Assembly (NCBI RefSeq): GCF_025144225.1
Contig: NZ_JALXXB010000001.1
Location: 434,001-498,000, forward strand
Origin: Aestuariimicrobium sp. p3-SID1156
Lineage (GTDB): Bacteria > Actinomycetota > Actinomycetes > Propionibacteriales > Propionibacteriaceae
Reading direction: 5' to 3'
DNA length: 64,000 nt
In this document: in pieces, positions 24,329 to 33,825 of the stretch
How the letters are laid out: each line of letters opens with the position of its first letter
Position numbering within the stretch: the first letter of the stretch is position 1
Program-made: the position numbers and the translations under genes
Notes under the pieces: generated by a model
Database searches by the model: none
Seen by the model: only the letters and a program-made list of their open reading frames with translations
What the model was told of the DNA's origin: nothing

Positions 24329-24814
24329 TCAGCCCAGTGCGCGCGTGATGAGCTGGGTCACCTTCTTCTCGACCGCATCGTTCCACTGGGTCAGGGCGAA
24401 GGTGACCGGCCACATGTCGCCATCGTCCAGCCGGGCCTTGTCGTTGAAACCGAGGGTGCCGTACCGGGTGTTGAACTTGCCCGCGAACTGGTAGAAGAAC
24501 AGGACCTCCTTGCCCTCGCCGTAGGCGGGGAAGCCATACCAGGTGCGGCAGTTCAGGTCCGGCGCGATCTCCTTGACCAGCGTGTGGAGGCCCTCGGCGA
24601 TGGGGCGGTCATGGTCGTCCATCGCGGCGATGGCGTCCAGCACGTCCTGCTCGGTGTTCTTCCCGGCGGCGGTGCGCTTGCGTTCGGCCACCATCTGCTT
24701 CATCGCGGCCCTCTCCTCCGCGGAGATCCCGGTGTCATCCGCAGCGGCAGCCTTCTTCGCAGACGTGTTCTTCCCGGCAGCGGTCTTCTTCTGGGCTGTC
24801 TTCTTTTCCGTCAT
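24329..24814 (-). CDS. DUF1801-family protein with Lys/Ala-rich N-terminus
   Basis: A 161-residue cytoplasmic protein. The first ~50 residues are a Lys/Ala-rich, histone-tail-like stretch (EKKTAQKKTAAGKNT). The remainder is a DUF1801/YdhG-like domain, with CRTWYGFPAYGEGKEVLFFYQ and the ending YGTLGFNDKARLDDGDMWP. Family function is unknown; some members are called iron chaperones on weak evidence. ATG 24814 is chosen because the upstream in-frame codons run into the next gene's end. Confidence 0.72.
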   Translation of the reverse strand: MTEKKTAQKKTAAGKNTSAKKAAAADDTGISAEERAAMKQMVAERKRTAAGKNTEQDVLDAIAAMDDHDRPIAEGLHTLVKEIAPDLNCRTWYGFPAYGEGKEVLFFYQFAGKFNTRYGTLGFNDKARLDDGDMWPVTFALTQWNDAVEKKVTQLITRALG

Positions 24815-24855
24815 GGGAACATCCTGCCGCTGACCGCGCGCTGCGACTGAGGATC

Positions 24856-25392
24856 TCACCCCCCTGGGAAGGTCACCACTGGCACCCGATGCCAGGTCGA
24901 GAGCGCATCGATGGCGTGCCTCGCGATCACTGGCCCGTCCGGTGTTGCGGTCGGGTCGGCGGCCAGTTCGGCCACCGTCATCCAGCGCAGGTCCTCGGAC
25001 TCTCCTTCCGCAGGGGAGTGACGCGGGGGCCCATCGGTGACGATCGCGAAGACCGTGTCCCAGTGGCGCGTCCCCCGATCGGGGTCGACCAGGTGGCAGT
25101 TCTGCAGCAGTGGGGTCGGGGTCAGCACGTTGGACGCCGGCTGCTCGGGCATCAGGAAGGGTTGCAACACGGCCAGCTGGTCGGGCTCGTACCCGGCCTC
25201 CTCACGCATCTCGCGAAGACAGGCCTTCCAGGCGTGCTCGTCGGGTTCCACATGGCCACCGGGCTGGACGAGGATGCCGTAGCGCTTGTGCAGGTGCACC
25301 AGCAGCCGTGGTTCGGGCCCGAGATCGGCACGGATGATCCACGCGCTGACGGTGGGGCAGTGGCCCCCAGGGCTGGTGACGGTGTGCGGCAT
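24856..25392 (-). CDS. Nudix hydrolase
   Basis: A 178-residue Nudix protein that cleaves a nucleoside-diphosphate-linked or similar substrate. The Nudix box is complete: GHVEPDEHAWKACLREMREE followed by AGY. ATG 25392 is chosen because it avoids overlap with the MFS gene stop at 25400 and gives a sensible N-terminus (PHTVTSPGGHCPTVSAWII). The substrate cannot be inferred. Confidence 0.85.
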   Translation of the reverse strand: MPHTVTSPGGHCPTVSAWIIRADLGPEPRLLVHLHKRYGILVQPGGHVEPDEHAWKACLREMREEAGYEPDQLAVLQPFLMPEQPASNVLTPTPLLQNCHLVDPDRGTRHWDTVFAIVTDGPPRHSPAEGESEDLRWMTVAELAADPTATPDGPVIARHAIDALSTWHRVPVVTFPGG

Positions 25393-25399
25393 GCAGCGA

Positions 25400-26614
25400 T
25401 CACACCACGCCCGGCTGCCTGCGTCCACGCGAGAGGTGCATGCCCAGCGCACCCACCAGACCGAGGACGCCCGAGGCGGCGACGGGCCAGAAGCCATGCG
25501 CAGGCACGTGCGCCAGGCGTCCGGCGATGGCGGCGCCGACGCTCACGCCCAGCGTGAGGCAGGTCGCCAGGAGGGTCATCATGGTGGCCACCCGGTCGCG
25601 GGGAGCGATGCGTTCCATCCAGCTGAAGGCGCTGACCAGGACGATGCCAGCGCCCGCGCCCAGGACAAGCGCCACGAGAGCCGCGACGCCCGCGGACGGG
25701 AGTTGCAGCATCGCCAGGGCGCCCGCGATCATCGCCAGGGCGCCGCCGCCGATGCGCACCGGGATCGCCCACCCGCGCGGGAGTCGCCCGGCGGCGAGGC
25801 TGGAGATACCGCTGCCGATGCCCACGCAGCCATAGATGATGCCGGTCAGGGCCGGGGTGCCGCGCTGCTCGAACAGCGCCGTGAGCGCGGTCTGCGTGGA
25901 GCCGAACATGATGCCCACCCCCAGGCAGGCGGCCATCGGCCACAGAATCCTCGTACCGGCAGAAGCAGACGTGGCGTGGGTGGCGGCGTGCGGCGCCTCC
26001 TGGTGCCAGTTGGCGCGATCCAGCCACAGATGGGCGAGGAAGAGCCCCTGCAGGGCGAGGGTGCAGCCCAGGATCGTGGCCGCAGCCGGAGCCGGGCCGA
26101 ACAGGCTCACCAGCAGGCTGGCCAGGATCGGCCCGACCACGAAGCTGGTTTCATCCACCGCGCCCTCGTAGCCCATGGCCCGGTTGACCAGGTGGGGAGC
26201 ACGCAGGCGCACCGCCAGGTGGGACCAGTGGCTGCGGGCGACCGGTCCGATCTGCGGGTTGGCGAGGCCCACGATCGCTGCGCAGCCCAGCAGGGGAGCA
26301 GCCGGGGCGTCGCGGAGCAGCAGGGCGATGAAGGTGAGCTGACCGAGGGCCGACAGCGCCGTGGCGCCGCTCAGCACGGGAAGTGGGCCGAAGCGGTCCA
26401 CCAGACGTCCCACCGCCGGGGCGCCGGTCGCGGTGCCCAGACCGACCGCGCCCACGGCGAGACCGGCAGTCGCCAGACCATAGCCGCTCTGGCTGAGCAC
26501 CATGAGGTAACCGAGCTGGACCATGGCGGCGGGCAGGCGCCCCAGCAGAGCGGTGATCAGGAACGGAAGACCGCCCGCCGAGCGCAGCGTGGCGGATGGA
26601 AGGGTGGTGTTCAC
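25400..26614 (-). CDS. MFS transporter
   Basis: A 404-residue membrane protein with about 12 hydrophobic helices. An MFS loop-2/3-like motif GRLVDRFGPLPVLSG lies between helices 2 and 3, and a matching LAAGRLPRGWAIPVRIGGG follows in the second half. A drug-efflux or sugar-efflux role is possible; nothing in the context decides. It starts at GTG 26614 with GGAG 7 nt upstream. The downstream Nudix gene follows 7 bp after its stop. Confidence 0.82.
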   Translation of the reverse strand: MNTTLPSATLRSAGGLPFLITALLGRLPAAMVQLGYLMVLSQSGYGLATAGLAVGAVGLGTATGAPAVGRLVDRFGPLPVLSGATALSALGQLTFIALLLRDAPAAPLLGCAAIVGLANPQIGPVARSHWSHLAVRLRAPHLVNRAMGYEGAVDETSFVVGPILASLLVSLFGPAPAAATILGCTLALQGLFLAHLWLDRANWHQEAPHAATHATSASAGTRILWPMAACLGVGIMFGSTQTALTALFEQRGTPALTGIIYGCVGIGSGISSLAAGRLPRGWAIPVRIGGGALAMIAGALAMLQLPSAGVAALVALVLGAGAGIVLVSAFSWMERIAPRDRVATMMTLLATCLTLGVSVGAAIAGRLAHVPAHGFWPVAASGVLGLVGALGMHLSRGRRQPGVV

Positions 26615-26719
26615 GAGGTACTCCGGGGTCGGCGGCTCGGACGCGGCCCGGCCTCACTCGCGTCCCCTCATTCCCTCAGGCCTCCATGATAGGTGATGGG
26701 GACCGGGCAGGATGGGGGC

Positions 26720-27580
26720 ATGGACCACACTTCTTCCCTCCTGCCCGGCCCCAGCGTGACCCTGCGCGGCGCTGTCGAGATGCCCCGTTTCGGCTTCGGT
26801 ACCTACAAGGTGGAGCCGGGGGTCACCGAGCGAGTGGTCTCCGAAGCGCTCGAGGTGGGCTACCGGCTCATCGACACCGCGACCATGTATGGCAATGAGG
26901 CCGAGGTCGGGCGGGCGCTGGCGAGCAGCGGACTTCCCCGTGAGGAGGTCTTCGTCACCACCAAGCTCAACAACCCCGACGTCGAGCCGCAGCAGGTCCG
27001 CGATGCTTTCGCCCGCTCGCTCGACTCGCTCGGGCTGGAGCAGGTGGACTTGTACCTGATCCACTGGCCGATGGCGAACACCACCGACTACGTCTCGCGC
27101 TGGCGCACGGTGTGTGAGTTCCTCCATGACGGACGCGCCCGGGCGATCGGGGTGTCGAATTTCCAGCCCCAGCACCTGCGCGCCATCATCGACGCCACCA
27201 CCGAGGTGCCGGCGGTGAACCAGGTCGAGGTCACCCCCTACCTCACCCAGGACGAGGTTCGCCAGGTGGATGCCGAGCTGGGCGTCGTCACCCAGGCCTG
27301 GTCGCCACTGGCCCGCGGGACAGTGCTCGACGACTTCGTGGTGGGCCAGGTTGCCGAACGCCTCGACTGCACTCCCGCTCAGGCTGTGCTGGCCTGGCAC
27401 CTCGCGCGCGGCGAGTCGCTGGTGGTGAAGTCCTCCTCCAGGGAGCGCATGGTCGAGAACGCGGGCGCACTGGCGGTCGTCGACCGGATGGACGACGAGG
27501 CGATGGAGGCGCTCACCGGGCTGAACCGGGACGAGCGGTCCGGCTCGGGTCCCGACGACGTCGAGTTTGGGGGCCGCTAG
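26720..27580 (+). CDS. Aldo/keto reductase
   Basis: A 286-residue NADPH-dependent aldo/keto reductase barrel. It has GFGTYKVEPG, the catalytic Asp and Tyr in LIDTATMYGNEAEVGRA, Lys in VTTKLNN, His in YLIHWPMANT, and the cofactor region VVKSSSRERMVENAGAL. It resembles 2,5-diketo-gluconate-reductase-type members. ATG 26720 fits the conserved N-terminus. Its stop overlaps the convergent DinB-like gene by 4 bp. Confidence 0.9.
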   Translation: MDHTSSLLPGPSVTLRGAVEMPRFGFGTYKVEPGVTERVVSEALEVGYRLIDTATMYGNEAEVGRALASSGLPREEVFVTTKLNNPDVEPQQVRDAFARSLDSLGLEQVDLYLIHWPMANTTDYVSRWRTVCEFLHDGRARAIGVSNFQPQHLRAIIDATTEVPAVNQVEVTPYLTQDEVRQVDAELGVVTQAWSPLARGTVLDDFVVGQVAERLDCTPAQAVLAWHLARGESLVVKSSSRERMVENAGALAVVDRMDDEAMEALTGLNRDERSGSGPDDVEFGGR

Positions 27581-28143
27581 CCCTGGCGCAGCGCTCCTGG
27601 CCAGCTCCAGTCCGACGGCGGGTCCTCGCCGACCAGCCCGTCGATGGACTCACGGATGAGGTCGGCATGGCCGGTGTGCCGGCCGTACTCCTCGATGAGG
27701 TCGCAGACGACGCGCCGCACGCTCGGGTGGATGTCGCCGAAGGACAGCGAGGCGGGGGAGTCCAGGCGTCCCTGCAGCATGATCTCGGCCCACCGCTTCT
27801 GCGAGCGGGCCACTGCCACGTCGTAGGCCCGGTACAGCGCCTCGGCGGTGTCGTCGGGGAAGACCGTGAACTGCCAGTCCTCGTCGGCGTCCTCGGGCAT
27901 CGCGGAGCGAGCCTCGGGGCGCTGCCCGCCGATCTTCCCTGCGAAGATGTCGTCCTCGCAGATCGACAGGTGGCGCAGCAACCCACCAATCGTCAGCTGT
28001 GACGACGGGATCGGCTGGCCCAGCTGCTCGACCGTCAAGCCATCCGCCTTCCAGCGGAAGGTGGCGCGCAGACGGTTGAGCATCCCGATGAGGTGCTCCG
28101 ATTCCGAGCCGCTGAATGGCGGCTCCCAGCTCGCGAAATTCAT
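27577..28143 (-). CDS. DUF664 / DinB-superfamily protein
   Basis: A 188-residue four-helix-bundle protein of the DinB superfamily, DUF664 branch. Putative metal-binding His residues sit in LLRHLSICEDD and in EEYGRHTGHADLIRE. In actinobacteria this superfamily contains mycothiol-dependent enzymes, so thiol-linked chemistry is possible but unproven. ATG 28143 overlaps the upstream hydrolase stop by 4 bp, so the two are a coupled pair. Confidence 0.78.
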   Translation of the reverse strand: MNFASWEPPFSGSESEHLIGMLNRLRATFRWKADGLTVEQLGQPIPSSQLTIGGLLRHLSICEDDIFAGKIGGQRPEARSAMPEDADEDWQFTVFPDDTAEALYRAYDVAVARSQKRWAEIMLQGRLDSPASLSFGDIHPSVRRVVCDLIEEYGRHTGHADLIRESIDGLVGEDPPSDWSWPGALRQG

Positions 28144-28826
28144 CGTGCACCTCCGGCCAGGCCGGCCAGCAGGTCGGCCAGTTCCTTCGGCTTGCTGAAC
28201 ATCGGCCAGTGGCCGGAATCGATGTCCGCATAGGTCAGATCGGCGGCGTTCTGCAGCTCCGGGACGTCGCCGCTGGCAACCCACTCCTGTGCCTGCTCCG
28301 GGGTGTACTCGGGGCACACAAGCACCATCGGCACGGCGTTGTGGCGCGGATCGGTGTAGTGCACGGTCGACGAGGTGACGTCCTCGGCCACGGGGACGCT
28401 GATCGATTCCATGTGTGCCCGCATGTCGACGTCGAGGTCACCCGCGTCGTCGCCCTCGAAGGGCTCCCAACCGGGGAAGGTGACCTGGCCCTCCTTCGGC
28501 TCGAAGTAGCCGAAGTACTGCGCGCCCTCGGCCTCCGGGAAGCCGCCGATCATCGCCACCTTGGCCACCTTGTCGACGCGACGGTCGGCGGCGAGCCAGG
28601 CCAGCGTGCAGGTGCCCGAGTGGCCCACGACCATGACCGGCCCGTGCGCCTCGTCGATCGCCGCCGTCACGGCGGTGATCTGGTCCTCCAGGGTCGCCTC
28701 GGTCGAGGCTCCCTGGCCGGGCAGCGTCATCGGCACGGCGCGATGGCCGTGCTCCTCCACGAAGGGGACGACCTCGGCCCAGGCACGGCCGTCCAGCCAC
28801 ATTCCAGCAATCAGGATGATGTCCAT
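28140..28826 (-). CDS. Alpha/beta hydrolase
   Basis: A 228-residue soluble alpha/beta hydrolase. The nucleophile elbow is VVGHSGTCTLAW (Ser in GHSGT), the oxyanion loop LIAGMWLDGRAW, and the catalytic His is likely in DIDSGHWPMFSKP. The substrate is unknown. Start ATG 28826 is supported by the fold's first strand (DIILIAG) and by a TAGCGT hexamer 7 nt upstream. It is divergent from the WYL regulator 62 bp away, which may control it (inference). Confidence 0.83.
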   Translation of the reverse strand: MDIILIAGMWLDGRAWAEVVPFVEEHGHRAVPMTLPGQGASTEATLEDQITAVTAAIDEAHGPVMVVGHSGTCTLAWLAADRRVDKVAKVAMIGGFPEAEGAQYFGYFEPKEGQVTFPGWEPFEGDDAGDLDVDMRAHMESISVPVAEDVTSSTVHYTDPRHNAVPMVLVCPEYTPEQAQEWVASGDVPELQNAADLTYADIDSGHWPMFSKPKELADLLAGLAGGAR

Positions 28827-28833
28827 GATCGCC

Positions 28834-28839
28834 ACGCTA
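28834..28839 (-). promoter_or_regulatory. Leaderless-type -10 box of the alpha/beta hydrolase gene
   Basis: TAGCGT on the minus strand, 7 nt upstream of the ATG at 28826. Confidence 0.5.
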
Positions 28840-28888
28840 GACAGCATTCCGGACGAAAAATGGTCAGAATCCGTGGCAACCTGAATTC

Positions 28889-29854
28889 ATGTTCCCCGAC
28901 GCCGGCCCGACTGCTCGCGTGCTGCTCGTCCTCGAACTGGTGCAGAACAATCCGGGCATCACCGCGGCCGAGGTCGGCCGACGACTCGATATCTCCGAGC
29001 GAGCGGCCAGACGATGCGTCACCACCCTGCGAGAGGTCGGCGTCCCGGTCGAGTCAACCCGCGGTCCCCACGGCGGCTACCGCCTGGGGCGCGGCCTGCG
29101 CCTGCCCCCGCTGATCTTCTCCGCCACCGAAGCCCTGGGTCTGGTGATGGCCGTCCTGGACGGCAACCACGCTGTCGCCGACCCGGCCCAACCCGTCGGC
29201 GCCGCCCTGGGCAAGCTCATCGCGGCCCTGCCCGACACCGTGTCACGACAGGCCGCCCAGCTGCGCGACCATGCCGCGGTCGCACCTGACCGGCTCGCCG
29301 CACGCCCCGACCCGGCCGTCGCCAGCGCCCTCGTTGAAGCCCTCTCCGAACAGCGCCGCGTCCAGATCACGTATCGCACCGAGAGCCGCGAGTGGAGCGA
29401 AGAGGCCGACCCGTGGGGACTGGTCGTGCGCTACGGCCGCTGGTACCTGATCTGCCACTCCCACCGCGTCGATGCGGTGCGCACCTATCGCGTCGACCGG
29501 ATCACAGAGGTCGCCCAGACCGGCGAATCCTTCTCGCTACCGGACGGTTTCGACCCCGTGCAGGCCCTGGAAGAGCACCTCGCCCGAGGCTGGGAACACT
29601 CCACCCGCGTGGTCTTCCAGGCGTCCCTGGAGGCAGTGCGCTCCTGGATCGGTGCGTCGATGGGGAGGCTCAGCGAGCACCCGGAGGGCTGCGTCCTCGA
29701 AGGCAGCACCGACAATCCGGGCATGTACGCCGCCGAATACCTGGCGGCGATTCCGCACGACTTCCGCGTCGAGGGTGGCCCGGAACTACGTCAGGCCATG
29801 GCCGATCTCAGCAACAAACTCCGGCGTAGCGTCGGGTCCCCGTCCGCAGGCTGA
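28889..29854 (+). CDS. WYL-domain transcriptional regulator (YafY-like)
   Basis: A 321-residue regulator. The N-terminal winged helix-turn-helix covers ~5-60 (NNPGITAAEVGRRLDISERA, then ESTRGPHGGYRLGRGL). A WYL domain lies at ~150-230 (RRVQITYRTESREWSEE, VRYGRWYLICH) and a WCX-like C-terminus follows. WYL proteins sense nucleic-acid or nucleotide ligands. It is divergent from the hydrolase/DinB pair, so control of those genes is plausible. Confidence 0.87.
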   Translation: MFPDAGPTARVLLVLELVQNNPGITAAEVGRRLDISERAARRCVTTLREVGVPVESTRGPHGGYRLGRGLRLPPLIFSATEALGLVMAVLDGNHAVADPAQPVGAALGKLIAALPDTVSRQAAQLRDHAAVAPDRLAARPDPAVASALVEALSEQRRVQITYRTESREWSEEADPWGLVVRYGRWYLICHSHRVDAVRTYRVDRITEVAQTGESFSLPDGFDPVQALEEHLARGWEHSTRVVFQASLEAVRSWIGASMGRLSEHPEGCVLEGSTDNPGMYAAEYLAAIPHDFRVEGGPELRQAMADLSNKLRRSVGSPSAG

Positions 29855-29857
29855 GGC

Positions 29858-30433
29858 TCAGGCGGGCCTGGACTCGAAGGCTCGATCCTTGGTGCCCACC
29901 CCGCGTGCCACCGCCAGGTGGCCGCCCAGGTAGCCCGCACCACCGACGACGCTGAGGGCGCCTGCGGAGAGCAGCTTGGCGCGTCCGGTATTGCCCCGTC
30001 GACGGCAGGCCCAGGCGCCGATCTCCAGCCCCAGTGCGGTGAGGTTGGCCAGGGCGTGCACCACGCCGACCCGCTTCTCGCGGCGGTTGCCCTCGGCGAG
30101 CTCGGCCCATCCGGTGATGGCTGAGGGAACCGCAGCCGCGATGCCCAGGGCCGTCAGCAACTGGGTGCTGCGCCCGTCCTCGTCGGTGCCGGCGAACTCG
30201 ACGACGCCAGCGCTGATCCAGGCGCCCAGCGGGACCATGACCAGCAAGGGGTGCAGGGCGTGGCCCAGCCAACGGCCCTGAAGCGCGTCCTTGACGGTCT
30301 CATCACTGGTGACGGCGTCCATCAGCGGCTGCGCGACATCGACGACGGGGTCGAGCGCAGAGGCGCCTTCCAGGCCGAGCATTGCGGCGCTGAGTGGGCT
30401 GTCGGGGGTGCGGCGGCGGGCGTGGGTTGTCAT
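29858..30433 (-). CDS. DUF2231-like membrane protein
   Basis: A 191-residue protein with about four hydrophobic segments after a ~65-residue cytoplasmic N-terminus. The motif WLGHALHPLLVMVPLGAW is typical of DUF2231 (GHPLHPxLVxxPxG pattern); later helices include ALGIAAAVPSAITGWAELAEG and AHAL-type histidines (VVHALANLTAL). DUF2231 proteins are membrane proteins of unknown function, sometimes tied to redox chemistry. ATG 30433 has AAGGAGGAC upstream. Confidence 0.72.
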   Translation of the reverse strand: MTTHARRRTPDSPLSAAMLGLEGASALDPVVDVAQPLMDAVTSDETVKDALQGRWLGHALHPLLVMVPLGAWISAGVVEFAGTDEDGRSTQLLTALGIAAAVPSAITGWAELAEGNRREKRVGVVHALANLTALGLEIGAWACRRRGNTGRAKLLSAGALSVVGGAGYLGGHLAVARGVGTKDRAFESRPA

Positions 30434-30512
30434 GGTGTCCTCCTTGAAGGCTTTCCACCACGGTAGGACGGCAGCGCCGCCGGCGGAGAGGAATGGGCCG
30501 CAATCCACCCCT

Positions 30513-32972
30513 TCAGCGTCCCGAGCGGGTGGTGCCCCGTCGCGGGGGCGCGGTCAGCGGGTCCTCCGGCCAGGGGTGCTTGATGTAGCGCCCGCGGTTC
30601 TCAGCCCGGACACCCGGGTACGCATTGACCCAGAAGGACGCCAGGTCGTCGGTCACCGCGAGCGGTCGCTGCGCCGGCGAGAGCAGGTGCATCAGCACCG
30701 GGACGCGGCCGTCGACGATCCGCGGGGTCTCCAGCAGCCCGAAGAGTTCCTGCAGCTTGACCGCCAGGACGACCCGGTCGTGCGGGTCTTCGGGGTAGCC
30801 AAGGCGGATCTTCGAGCCCGTCGGCACCTCGAGTCGCTCAGGCACGAGGTCGTCGAGGCGGGTCGCCTGAGGCCAGGGCAGCAGCCTGCGCAGGGCGCCG
30901 GTCGTGTCGATGCGGGACGCCGCGCGGCCCTGTGCCAGGTCGTCCAGTTCAGGGCCCAGCCATTCCTGGGCGCGCTCGGCCAGGGTCTGGTCGTCGACCG
31001 CGGGCCAGGGGGCTCCGAGGTGGTGGTGCAGCAGTGCGAGGCGACGCCGGAACTGTTCGGCGTCCTCAGGCCAGGGGATGATCGCGCGCAGCCCCTGCTC
31101 GAGCATCGCCCGCTGGACGGCCGCCTGGCCATCCTCGGGAGTAGGTGCCATGGGGGTGGTGTTCAACTCGATAGCGCCGAGCCGTGCCACCCGTCGGGCC
31201 GACACCTTGCCGTTCACGCACGTCGCCTCGGTGTTCTCCGTACGCAGGGACGCCCCCAGTCGCAGCGCGGCAGCTTCGCTGAGTGGGGCAGCGGAGCGGA
31301 CCAGGGCGCGGTCTCCCACGCGTCCGACTTCGGCGACGGCGAGCCAGACCTGGCCGCGAAGCCGCGAGTCACGGGGCAGTTCGGCGCCCGTGCCGGAGCT
31401 CAGCAGGTAGTCATCGGACGTGCCGCGGCGGCGGGCGATGCGGTCAGGGAAAGCGGCACCAACCACTTCGGCGGCGAGCTCGTCGTCATCGAGCTCGTGG
31501 GGTCGGGATGCCGAGTTGACCAGCCGTTCGAGACGATCAGCCTCGCGGCGGGTGATGGGGGAGCGGCGGAACGCGCGCCACGCGGCCACGATGTCGCCGC
31601 CCGGGATCCGCTGGTCACCAGCCAGCAGGGCGATGACCTCAGCGGCTTCGCGCGACCCGACCCGCGGGGAGGACTCGAGAAGCGCGCGACCGAGTCGCGG
31701 CTCGACAGGCATCCGGGCCAGCTGGCGTCCCACGTCGGTGGCGCGGCCCTCCGCGTCGATCGCGCCCAAACCCTGCAGGACACGGAGTGCTGCCGCCAGG
31801 GCAGCAGATGGCGGTGGGTCAGGAAGAGCCAACCCGACCCCGCCCGGAGCTCCCCAGACCGCGAGGTCGAGGGCGGCCTGGGTGAGGTCGGCGCTGAGAA
31901 CTTCGGGGGCTGTGAAGGGACGCATCCCCGCCCAGTCGGACTCGGGGAAGCAGCGCACTGCCACCCCGGGCCCGAGCCGGGCGGCGCGGCCGGCTCGCTG
32001 CTCTGCGGAGGATCGTGCTTCGGCGACGGTGACCAGCCCGCTCATCCCACGGCCCGCGTCGTAGCGCGGTTCGCGGGAGAGGCCCGAGTCGACCACCGCG
32101 CGCACGCCCGGGACAGTGAGGGAGGACTCCGCGATCGAGGTCGCCACGATCACCCGGCGCAGATCCTCCGAGCGCATGATGGCGTCCTGGGTACGCGGGT
32201 CGAGTGAGCCGTGGAGGGCATCGGCGGTCACCCCGCGGGCCTGCAACCGTTGGGCGACCTGGTCACATTCTCGCGCTCCCGGGGCGAAGACCAGCACGGT
32301 GCCCTCGCCGAGGACACCAACCGCCTGGTCTGCCAGGTGGTCGAGGAAGGCCGGCGTCACTCCACGTGCGTCGAGTCTGGGGGCGGGGGAGGGTGCCCAG
32401 CGGATCTCGAGCGGGTACAGGTCGGCCTCGGCCCTGACGATGGGTGCGTTGTCGAGCAGGCGTGACCAGCGGTCGGCATCGAGGGTGGCCGACATCACCA
32501 CCAGCACCAGTTCGGGGCGCAGCTCACGCAGTTCGGCGACCATCGCCGTGACCAGGTCGGAATCGAGCGACCTCTCGTGGACCTCGTCGACGATGACCGC
32601 GTCGACGCCGTCCAGTTCCGGGCTGGAGAGCAGGCGCCGCAGCATCACGCCAGCGGTGCAGAACTCCACCTTCGTGGACGCCGACATCGCCTGGTCGCCG
32701 CGCACCACGTAGCCGACCGCGCCCCCCAGCCGGCTGGCGGTCAGCGAGGCCAGCCGCGCGGCCGCCGCCCGTGCAGCGAGGCGCCGTGGCTGGGTGACGA
32801 CCACCCATCCCGGGACCAGGTTGGCGACCAGCGGCGGCACCAGCGTCGTCTTGCCGGTGCCTGGCGGAGCCTGCACGACGCAGACCCCGGCGTCCCCGAT
32901 CGCGGAGTCGAGCTCGGGCACGACGGCCGCCACCGGGAGGCCGGCTCCGATGCGTCCGAGGTCGAAAGTCAC
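30513..32972 (-). CDS. hrpB: DEAH-box ATP-dependent helicase HrpB
   Basis: An 819-residue DExH helicase. Walker A is APPGTGKTTLVPP, motif II DEVHERSLDSD, motif III VMSATLDADRW. It continues with GVRAVVDSGLSREPRYD and EQRAGRAARLGPGVAVR, and the HrpB-specific C-terminal region ends with YLKH-like YIKHPWPEDPL. It is an RNA helicase family of uncertain role in bacteria. GTG 32972 is chosen: the longer frame up to 33218 would overlap the divergent HAD gene. The length matches E. coli HrpB. Confidence 0.88.
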   Translation of the reverse strand: MTFDLGRIGAGLPVAAVVPELDSAIGDAGVCVVQAPPGTGKTTLVPPLVANLVPGWVVVTQPRRLAARAAAARLASLTASRLGGAVGYVVRGDQAMSASTKVEFCTAGVMLRRLLSSPELDGVDAVIVDEVHERSLDSDLVTAMVAELRELRPELVLVVMSATLDADRWSRLLDNAPIVRAEADLYPLEIRWAPSPAPRLDARGVTPAFLDHLADQAVGVLGEGTVLVFAPGARECDQVAQRLQARGVTADALHGSLDPRTQDAIMRSEDLRRVIVATSIAESSLTVPGVRAVVDSGLSREPRYDAGRGMSGLVTVAEARSSAEQRAGRAARLGPGVAVRCFPESDWAGMRPFTAPEVLSADLTQAALDLAVWGAPGGVGLALPDPPPSAALAAALRVLQGLGAIDAEGRATDVGRQLARMPVEPRLGRALLESSPRVGSREAAEVIALLAGDQRIPGGDIVAAWRAFRRSPITRREADRLERLVNSASRPHELDDDELAAEVVGAAFPDRIARRRGTSDDYLLSSGTGAELPRDSRLRGQVWLAVAEVGRVGDRALVRSAAPLSEAAALRLGASLRTENTEATCVNGKVSARRVARLGAIELNTTPMAPTPEDGQAAVQRAMLEQGLRAIIPWPEDAEQFRRRLALLHHHLGAPWPAVDDQTLAERAQEWLGPELDDLAQGRAASRIDTTGALRRLLPWPQATRLDDLVPERLEVPTGSKIRLGYPEDPHDRVVLAVKLQELFGLLETPRIVDGRVPVLMHLLSPAQRPLAVTDDLASFWVNAYPGVRAENRGRYIKHPWPEDPLTAPPRRGTTRSGR

Positions 32973-32994
32973 CGACCCAGTCTTGCGCACGGGA

Positions 32995-33000
32995 TAGGTT
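32995..33000 (+). promoter_or_regulatory. Leaderless-type -10 box of the HAD gene
   Basis: TAGGTT, 6 nt upstream of the ATG at 33007. Confidence 0.5.
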
Positions 33001-33006
33001 CGGGGC

Positions 33007-33819
33007 ATGGCCATCACCCTTGTCGTCCTCGACATCGACGGAACCCTGCTCGAGACCGGGGAACGGATCAGCCCCGAGACGGCGCGCGCGGTGGCAGCCC
33101 TGGCCGAGGACGGACTCGAGGTAGCCCTGGCGAGTGCGCGCCCGGCCGAGTCGATCAAGGTCGTGCGCGAGGCGATCGGCGTCCCGATGCCCCTGATCGG
33201 CGACAACGGGGCGATCACCGAGGACGCCGAAGGTCGCGCGATCCGGACGGTCGATTTCGAGATCAGTCAGGAGCTGGCGAGAGGCCTGGCGGCACTGGTC
33301 GAGCGTGGGGACTCGGCCGTGAACATCTACCTGTCCGACGGGCGCTGGTTGGCGTTCGGGGAACCGGCGCGCATCGACCGCGAGGAGCACGACACCTGGA
33401 TGAGCGCCACCACCCGTTCGGACGCCCTGGATGCCGACGAGGTCGCTGGACTGCACGCGCTGAAGATCATGTGTGATTCCACGGATGTCGCTGAGGTCGA
33501 GGACGCCGTCGCTCAGCTCGACAATGTCGCGATGACCCACTCGGGGAATGGCCTGCACGACCTGTGGCCGATGGATTCGGGCAAGGGCGCGGCCCTGTCC
33601 GCGCTCGCCGAGGCACTCGGCATCGGCATGGACCAGGTGCTGGCGGTGGGGGATTCGGACACCGACGTCCCGATGCTGGAACTGGCCGGGATGAGCATTG
33701 CCGTGCAACCGGGGTCTCCGGCAGCGCGCGAGGCAGCGGACCTGACGGCGGAAGGGGCCGGGTCGACCGACCTGTTTCGCGCCATCCGCCGGGTCGTGGC
33801 CGAGTCGCGCGATTCCTGA
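33007..33819 (+). CDS. HAD-superfamily phosphatase, Cof type
   Basis: A 270-residue Cof/YidA-type HAD phosphatase. Motif I is LDIDGTLLETG, motif II in LASARPAES, and motif III/IV GDSDTDVPMLELAG followed by the family's AVQPGSPAAREAAD. Members dephosphorylate sugar phosphates or flavin and PLP phosphates; the substrate here is open. Leaderless-type -10 box upstream. It is divergent from hrpB with only 34 bp between starts. Confidence 0.88.
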   Translation: MAITLVVLDIDGTLLETGERISPETARAVAALAEDGLEVALASARPAESIKVVREAIGVPMPLIGDNGAITEDAEGRAIRTVDFEISQELARGLAALVERGDSAVNIYLSDGRWLAFGEPARIDREEHDTWMSATTRSDALDADEVAGLHALKIMCDSTDVAEVEDAVAQLDNVAMTHSGNGLHDLWPMDSGKGAALSALAEALGIGMDQVLAVGDSDTDVPMLELAGMSIAVQPGSPAAREAADLTAEGAGSTDLFRAIRRVVAESRDS

Positions 33820-33825
33820 CCCCGC

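Noticed and set aside
32973..33218. Longer N-terminus of HrpB from 33218 or ATG 33014
   Set aside because: It would run over the start of the divergent HAD gene, and helicase similarity begins after GTG 32972.
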